Origin: a virus
Strand: one strand, 5' to 3'
DNA length: 27,760 nucleotides
IMG/VR virus record: IMGVR_UViG_3300025133_000491
Coordinates: 1-27,760 of that record
A model generated the notes under the pieces. It had not been told where the DNA came from, made no database searches, and saw only the letters and a program-made list of their open reading frames with translations. The first letter of the stretch is position 1. Every line of letters begins with the position of its first letter. A program made the translations under genes and the position numbers. Of the stretch, positions 24,229-27,760 are shown piece by piece.

Positions 24229-24876
24229 TTATTGTTTATCTCTGCGTACTTGTCCATCCCTATACTCATCTCTATTTTCTTTGGACTCCCCTAACATTTT
24301 AACGGAAACCATAGCTTCTGCAAATCGTTTTTCGTATTCTTGTAAAACATCTGCTTCACCTTTCATAAAAGTATACGCTTCTGCAAGAGATCCATAAAGC
24401 ATAGCTTGCGTAGCATTTGTACTTAACCAAGTAGTGCCGCTATCAGAACCCGCAGTTAAGCTAGTCGGACGGTAATAATAGTGTAATTCCGTAGCATAAT
24501 TACTGTCAGGAGTAGGACCAATAATAAAGGTGTCTACATCAAATTGAGCATAATAACGCGGTGTTCCGGTAGTGCTACTGTTCGGATTAAATGTTTGTAT
24601 AAAATTAACATCTTTAAAATCCAGGAAACTCTTAACACTGCTGGATGTATAAGAAAGTGAAAAAGGAGCTAGAAAATCACTGGGACTACCTAAGTATTGA
24701 TTAGAAGAAGTCATTGTTCCAGTAACATTCTTTCTAAAAAGACTTAAATTCGCATTTTTTAGAATACGTTCTTCTGTGTTTTTTATGAATATATCCAAAT
24801 TTGACGTAAACGTAGTTTCATCATTTTCAGTATAATTTTGTATTGCTGTCTTTAAAGTAGCGTAAGTAAAACTCAT
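24229..24876 (-). CDS. Head-tail connector / tail-tube protein (T7 gp11- or P22 gp4-like)
   Basis: A 215-aa protein familiar from marine podoviruses. The helical start (YATLKTAIQNYTENDETTF, IFIKNTEERIL) is followed by a beta core (YLGSPSDFLAPFSLSY, RYYAQFDVDTFIIGPTPDSNYATELHYYYRP). The helical end includes MLYGSLAEAYTFMKGEADVLQEYEKRF and a charged tail. This helix-beta-helix order matches the adaptor/tail-tube protein that docks below the portal, but the assignment is from recall of related marine phage proteins. The ATG overlaps the preceding stop by 4 bp (ATGA). It lies close to the other adaptor-like gene, consistent with two rings of a short tail. Confidence 0.65.
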   Translation of the reverse strand: MSFTYATLKTAIQNYTENDETTFTSNLDIFIKNTEERILKNANLSLFRKNVTGTMTSSNQYLGSPSDFLAPFSLSYTSSSVKSFLDFKDVNFIQTFNPNSSTTGTPRYYAQFDVDTFIIGPTPDSNYATELHYYYRPTSLTAGSDSGTTWLSTNATQAMLYGSLAEAYTFMKGEADVLQEYEKRFAEAMVSVKMLGESKENRDEYRDGQVRRDKQ

Positions 24877-25178
24877 GTCGTTGTCACCGTAACTTGTCCA
24901 ATAACAGCAAAAGCTCTCGTTGGAGTAAATGTTTTTTCAGATAAAACAGGTGTACCGACATACGTAACAACCGGTTCCACCCTATCTGGTCTAGGGTCTT
25001 TTAACGCTTCTGGATCAGAAAATTTACGTACGGGCTCTAGTTGAGGATGCTTTTGCTCATATTCGTCAGAACCAACTAACATACCCGTCCATTCTTTTTT
25101 CATTTTATTTAACGGATAACGAAAACCAGACCTATCTGATATTCCGTAAGCATTTTTTCCAGTTGCGTATTTAGCCAT
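24873..25178 (-). CDS. Small conserved phage structural-region protein
   Basis: A 101-aa protein with a recognisable marine-phage N-terminus: MAKYATGKNAYGISDRSGFR, then PLNKMKKEWTGMLVGSDEYEQKHPQLEP. It is polar, rich in Pro and Lys, with a short beta-like Thr-rich end. It sits 2 bp after the adaptor gene and overlaps the next gene by 4 bp, so it belongs to the connector cluster. Similar proteins occur next to head-tail joining genes, but I know of no demonstrated function. Confidence 0.75.
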   Translation of the reverse strand: MAKYATGKNAYGISDRSGFRYPLNKMKKEWTGMLVGSDEYEQKHPQLEPVRKFSDPEALKDPRPDRVEPVVTYVGTPVLSEKTFTPTRAFAVIGQVTVTTT

Positions 25179-25180
25179 AA

Positions 25181-26065
25181 TTAACCACCGTAATAACTAA
25201 AACTAGGAGCTATCTTCAAAGAAGCACGATCTCTATCTTCTTCTCTAGCTCTATTAAATTCTTCTTCATAGATAGCTTTTAACAATTCAATTCGTTGTGG
25301 CGCACGTTTTATAGCTAGGTAATAAGCTAAACCTGCGGCTAGACAAGGGTAAAAACGAAATGGTATTTGTAGTGTGTTTGTATAATCATCTGCGTCGTCC
25401 ATGCGAACCAAACGATCAAACTTAACAATATCCGTATTATTTTCTGGAACAGGCCAAAGTTTAAGGTTTGGAGTAACTTGACGATCTAAAAAGAACTGAG
25501 AAGGTCTTCCGGACTGTGCTTTATTGGGTATGTTTAAATACTCACTTCGGCTCAAACGAGTTAGCCCGTAATCCGTGCTATCTCGAGTAATTACCACGGA
25601 TAAAACATCAATTGTTTTTTGCACGGTAGTTAGATCTACCGCCGCAGATAATGTGGTTGTAGCGGCACTTGTGCCGCCTGTTAGAGTTTCGCCATTACTA
25701 AAAGTGCCAGAAGGAATTGTAATAGCCATAGAGGTAGACGAAGGTAAACTTGTTATTGAAGCAGTTGCTGAACTGGTACCACCCGTTATGGTTTCACCAA
25801 CGGTAAAACTGCCGCTTGCGCCAACTGTCATGGTTAAACTACCGCCTGGATAATTACCTATGTCCGAAGCTAAAGTAATTGAAGTTTGTTCTATAGTCCA
25901 TTGATTTAAACCGCGATTTGCCCAATCTGCTAAAAGCAAGTTCAAAGAACGTCTTGCCGTTTTTAAATCATAACCTGTACGCACTTCTAAACCACAACGC
26001 TCAAAAGCTTCTTCTACGTAGCTTGCTACGTCTAGTTCAAAGTTTACTGAGGATGAAGTAGCCAT
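25181..26065 (-). CDS. Head-tail adaptor protein with duplicated surface insert
   Basis: A 294-aa protein. The N-terminal helices (VASYVEEAFERCGLEVRTGYDLKTARRS-type, then LNLLLADWANRGLNQWTIE, 41-59) and C-terminal helices (YPCLAAGLAYYLAIKRAP, LLKAIYEEEFNRAREEDRDRA) match the adaptor family that connects portal and tail in P22-like and T7-like phages. Between them, after LASDIGNYPGG, is an insert (about 78-145) made of two copies of a 21-residue beta motif (FTVGETITGGTSSAT and FSNGETLTGGTSAAT). The core resumes at TIDVLSVVITRDSTDYGL. The insert probably projects from the tail collar. The gene starts one base before the basic-protein stop codon. Family call moderate. Confidence 0.75.
   Translation of the reverse strand: MATSSSVNFELDVASYVEEAFERCGLEVRTGYDLKTARRSLNLLLADWANRGLNQWTIEQTSITLASDIGNYPGGSLTMTVGASGSFTVGETITGGTSSATASITSLPSSTSMAITIPSGTFSNGETLTGGTSAATTTLSAAVDLTTVQKTIDVLSVVITRDSTDYGLTRLSRSEYLNIPNKAQSGRPSQFFLDRQVTPNLKLWPVPENNTDIVKFDRLVRMDDADDYTNTLQIPFRFYPCLAAGLAYYLAIKRAPQRIELLKAIYEEEFNRAREEDRDRASLKIAPSFSYYGG
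25646..25813 (-). repeat. Duplicated GETxTGGTS motif insert
   Basis: Residues 85-105 and 120-140 of the adaptor are two copies of the same 21-residue motif, 35 residues apart. The DNA copies have diverged, so this is a protein-level repeat rather than a recent tandem duplication. Confidence 0.75.
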
Positions 26066-26533
26066 TTATTTTTTCTTCTTTTTATCTTTGGCAAAATATT
26101 CTCTAAAAGACTTTACCATCTCCCTTTGCTGTCTTCTCTGTTCCGCTGTCATTCCTAATCTATCAATGGGAGCAAATTTTTGAGGGTCTTGTATATTTTT
26201 TACTGCACCACCGGCTGCTTTTTTAACAGGTTTTTCACCAGAATCACCGAGCGCATAACCACCTGCTACGTAACCACCCGCTGAAACGGGGTCTGCTGCA
26301 CCCAAATTAACTCGGCTTTTAGCTTTTGCCATTTTACTTTTAGGCGGCCTGCCTTTACGTTTTGTAGATTTCTCAAATAACTTTTTACCAGCTTTTAATG
26401 ATTTTTTACCTAATTCTTTAGCTGCTCCTGCGACTATACCGCCAGCAACATATTTTTTAACACCGGTTTTTTTAACCATGCCGCCACCGCGGAAATTCTT
26501 AGATGAACCGGTCCCTAAATTAACTCTACTCAT
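26066..26533 (-). CDS. Very basic protein with AT-hook-like motif and GG motifs
   Basis: A 155-aa protein, about a quarter Lys/Arg, ending AKDKKKKK. Residues 58-67 read KRKGRPPKSK, close to the AT-hook core that binds the minor groove of AT-rich DNA. SRVNLG occurs twice (2-7 and 73-78), and the glycine motifs YVAGGIV (28-34), SAGGYV and YVAGGYA (84-94) and AAGGAV (106-111) recur. The C-terminal third is a charged helix (TAEQRRQQREMVKSFREYF). It is likely a DNA-binding or internal capsid protein that contacts the packaged genome, or a histone-like factor. That is inference. It overlaps the upstream gene by 4 bp (ATGA), within the head-to-tail part of the operon. Confidence 0.65.
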   Translation of the reverse strand: MSRVNLGTGSSKNFRGGGMVKKTGVKKYVAGGIVAGAAKELGKKSLKAGKKLFEKSTKRKGRPPKSKMAKAKSRVNLGAADPVSAGGYVAGGYALGDSGEKPVKKAAGGAVKNIQDPQKFAPIDRLGMTAEQRRQQREMVKSFREYFAKDKKKKK

Positions 26534-27114
26534 TGTCTTACCTCCTGTGAGAGTTTGTTGTAAAAATATTCTCGTAGTTTAAAAACATGCGGCGCACTAT
26601 CGTCACCGAAATAGTATTTATAATACCCTTTTTTTTGCAGTTTTTTAGCTGATTTTTGTAGTTTTCCTAGTCTTTGTATAAATATCATAGCATATTCTTG
26701 CTGTATTAGAGGTTCAAAGCTACCATCGTCTATTGTTTCATTTGTTTCATCTGCTGGATGAAAACCCATAACCCAAATATCGTCTTGTATAAAAAATTTT
26801 TCTGAAATAGCTTCGTTTAAATCGACTAGATAGTTGTGGAATTTTTCAGAATCACGCTCATACTTTAGATCTACTAAAACGACAACATCGTACTTATCTT
26901 CAAAAGTAGAGATTAACGTATATAGGGGCTGATAACTGTATTCGTATTTAAAAGAAAAACCGACTTTATCTTTTTCCCAGGCTTGTTGCGCATAGGCGCA
27001 AACAGGTAAATTGCCACATTCTTCATTAGGGCTTTCCAAAGCATGTTGCGACCAAGCTTTAATTTCATCGCAAATTTCTTTTTCTAACCCCGTATAAAAA
27101 GAAATGTGGCTCAT
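26530..27114 (-). CDS. Conserved phage protein of unknown function, DUF1415-like appearance
   Basis: A 194-aa alpha/beta protein that does not look structural. Key parts are EIKAWSQHALESPNEECGNLPVCAYAQQAW (C33, C39), the beta strand YDVVVLVDLKY, DIWVMGFHPADE and EYAMIFIQRLGKLQKSAKKL. Proteins like it occur in several marine phages in the same context. The Cys-Ala/Pro-Tyr/Phe-Ala segment recalls the CPFA signature of DUF1415 proteins, but I cannot confirm homology. A redox, metal-binding or assembly role is possible. It overlaps the basic-protein gene by 4 bp. Real gene: yes; function: unknown. Confidence 0.75.
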   Translation of the reverse strand: MSHISFYTGLEKEICDEIKAWSQHALESPNEECGNLPVCAYAQQAWEKDKVGFSFKYEYSYQPLYTLISTFEDKYDVVVLVDLKYERDSEKFHNYLVDLNEAISEKFFIQDDIWVMGFHPADETNETIDDGSFEPLIQQEYAMIFIQRLGKLQKSAKKLQKKGYYKYYFGDDSAPHVFKLREYFYNKLSQEVRQ

Positions 27115-27129
27115 AATTTATCCTAACCT

Positions 27130-27744
27130 TTAGGCATAAAATACCGTCATAGTCCCAAATGTAGAAACAGTATATTGAACATAAAGACCACTACCAAAAA
27201 GTAACCCTTCGTCCGGGATAGTAACATCACGGGTAACTGTTGCCGAGGCAACTGACCCTAACTTCATTTGTGATGTGCCTGCAGGCGTACTGGTTGTAAA
27301 ACTTAAAGTTCCCGCAGTTCCAGAACATACAATGGATAACCCCTGTAAACGTACTCTACCCTCAAAGACTACATCACCGGCAGAAGCATTTATCCCAGCA
27401 GAAACGTTTCCTGCCGGATCACCTACTGCCGTAATGGCAGTAACAGTTTCAAAATACTTGGCACCAGTTGCAGTACCTGCATTAGCTCCAGTTATACTTT
27501 CTGTTTGAGAATCCCCATTAACGTCTGTCCCAGCAACAGTAAACGAAATACCGCTATCATCACCAGCACTTAGAATAGTTACTATTCTTCCAGCATCAAA
27601 GGTACAGGAACCTCCAGAAGCTAACGCACCACCTAAAGTAAGTGCCGCATCATCTCCAACTGCTGCCGCTGTTGAGATTCCATCAGCATCCAAAGCTTGA
27701 GTATCTGCTGTAATAAAAACAGCCTTTACATCAGAACCGGCCAT
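27130..27744 (-). CDS. Beta-rich virion structural protein
   Basis: A 204-aa protein opening MAGSDVKAVFITADTQALDADGI-like, low in charge and rich in Ala, Gly, Thr and Val. Beta strands predominate throughout (RIVTILSAGDDSGISFTVAG, VVFEGRVRLQGLSIVCSG, GLYVQYTVSTFGTMTVFY). I recall similar proteins after major capsid genes in marine phages, which suggests a capsid decoration or head-completion protein. AGGAG stands 7 nt before the ATG at 27744. Only 16 bp lie upstream in the window, so the previous gene of the operon, possibly the major capsid protein, is not seen. Confidence 0.65.
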   Translation of the reverse strand: MAGSDVKAVFITADTQALDADGISTAAAVGDDAALTLGGALASGGSCTFDAGRIVTILSAGDDSGISFTVAGTDVNGDSQTESITGANAGTATGAKYFETVTAITAVGDPAGNVSAGINASAGDVVFEGRVRLQGLSIVCSGTAGTLSFTTSTPAGTSQMKLGSVASATVTRDVTIPDEGLLFGSGLYVQYTVSTFGTMTVFYA

Positions 27745-27760
27745 AATTTACTCCTAGATA

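Noticed and set aside
1-27760. tRNA or rRNA genes, integrase or attachment site, restriction-modification or anti-phage defence cassette
   Set aside because: None could be supported: coding sequence fills almost the whole window and no cloverleaf, recombinase or toxin-antitoxin pair was recognised by eye.

Overview
The window looks like part of the genome of a tailed bacteriophage, most probably a short-tailed (podovirus-like) phage of marine bacterioplankton. It is AT-leaning and gene-dense, with no gap above about 105 bp. From memory, many of its protein types recur in uncultured marine phage contigs and in phages of SAR11, SAR116 or Roseobacter: the MPLQKLQFKPG tail protein, the SDGEFVMTAKAV motif protein, the MCTSFK structural protein, and an S74 tail fibre with NTAVG repeats. 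Marine origin is well supported. The host is an inference. Terminase, portal, major capsid protein, DNA polymerase, RNA polymerase and integrase are not seen here and presumably lie outside the window.

Region 1 (1-3621, minus strand) is a DNA replication module. Transcribed from right to left it holds a coiled-coil protein of unknown function, a protein with an SSB-like acidic C-terminal tip, an archaeo-eukaryotic-type primase, and an SF1 UvrD-like helicase cut by the window edge. A near-consensus sigma70 promoter (TTGACG-17-TATAAA) sits directly upstream. A perfect hairpin with a GCAA loop lies before the primase gene.

Region 2 (3726-5168) is a single plus-strand gene for a SNF2-family helicase. 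It is divergent from region 1, and its stop codon overlaps that of the last gene of the structural operon.

Region 3 (5165-27744, minus strand) is a long virion operon with many 1-nt and 4-nt stop/start overlaps. In transcription order it holds: a beta-rich structural protein; a 194-aa protein of unknown role; a very basic AT-hook-like protein; a head-tail adaptor with a duplicated insert; a small structural protein; a second adaptor/tail-tube-like protein; a small helical protein; two beta-rich minor structural proteins; a 963-aa S74 tail fibre with about 37 17-residue repeats; a 105-aa unknown; a 2OG-Fe(II) oxygenase; an SNase-type nuclease; two overlapping small membrane proteins (holin-like); a tail nozzle/stabilisation protein; a 99-aa unknown; and four large proteins (595, 395, 864 and 1726 aa) interpreted as internal virion/ejection proteins.

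The most interesting features are: the cationic, lytic-peptide-like helix in the 595-aa protein; a GG-containing short motif shared by three proteins; matching PF-terminal tips on the primase and its neighbour; the AT-hook basic protein; the higher-order 204-bp periodicity in the tail fibre; and the isolated convergent SNF2 gene.
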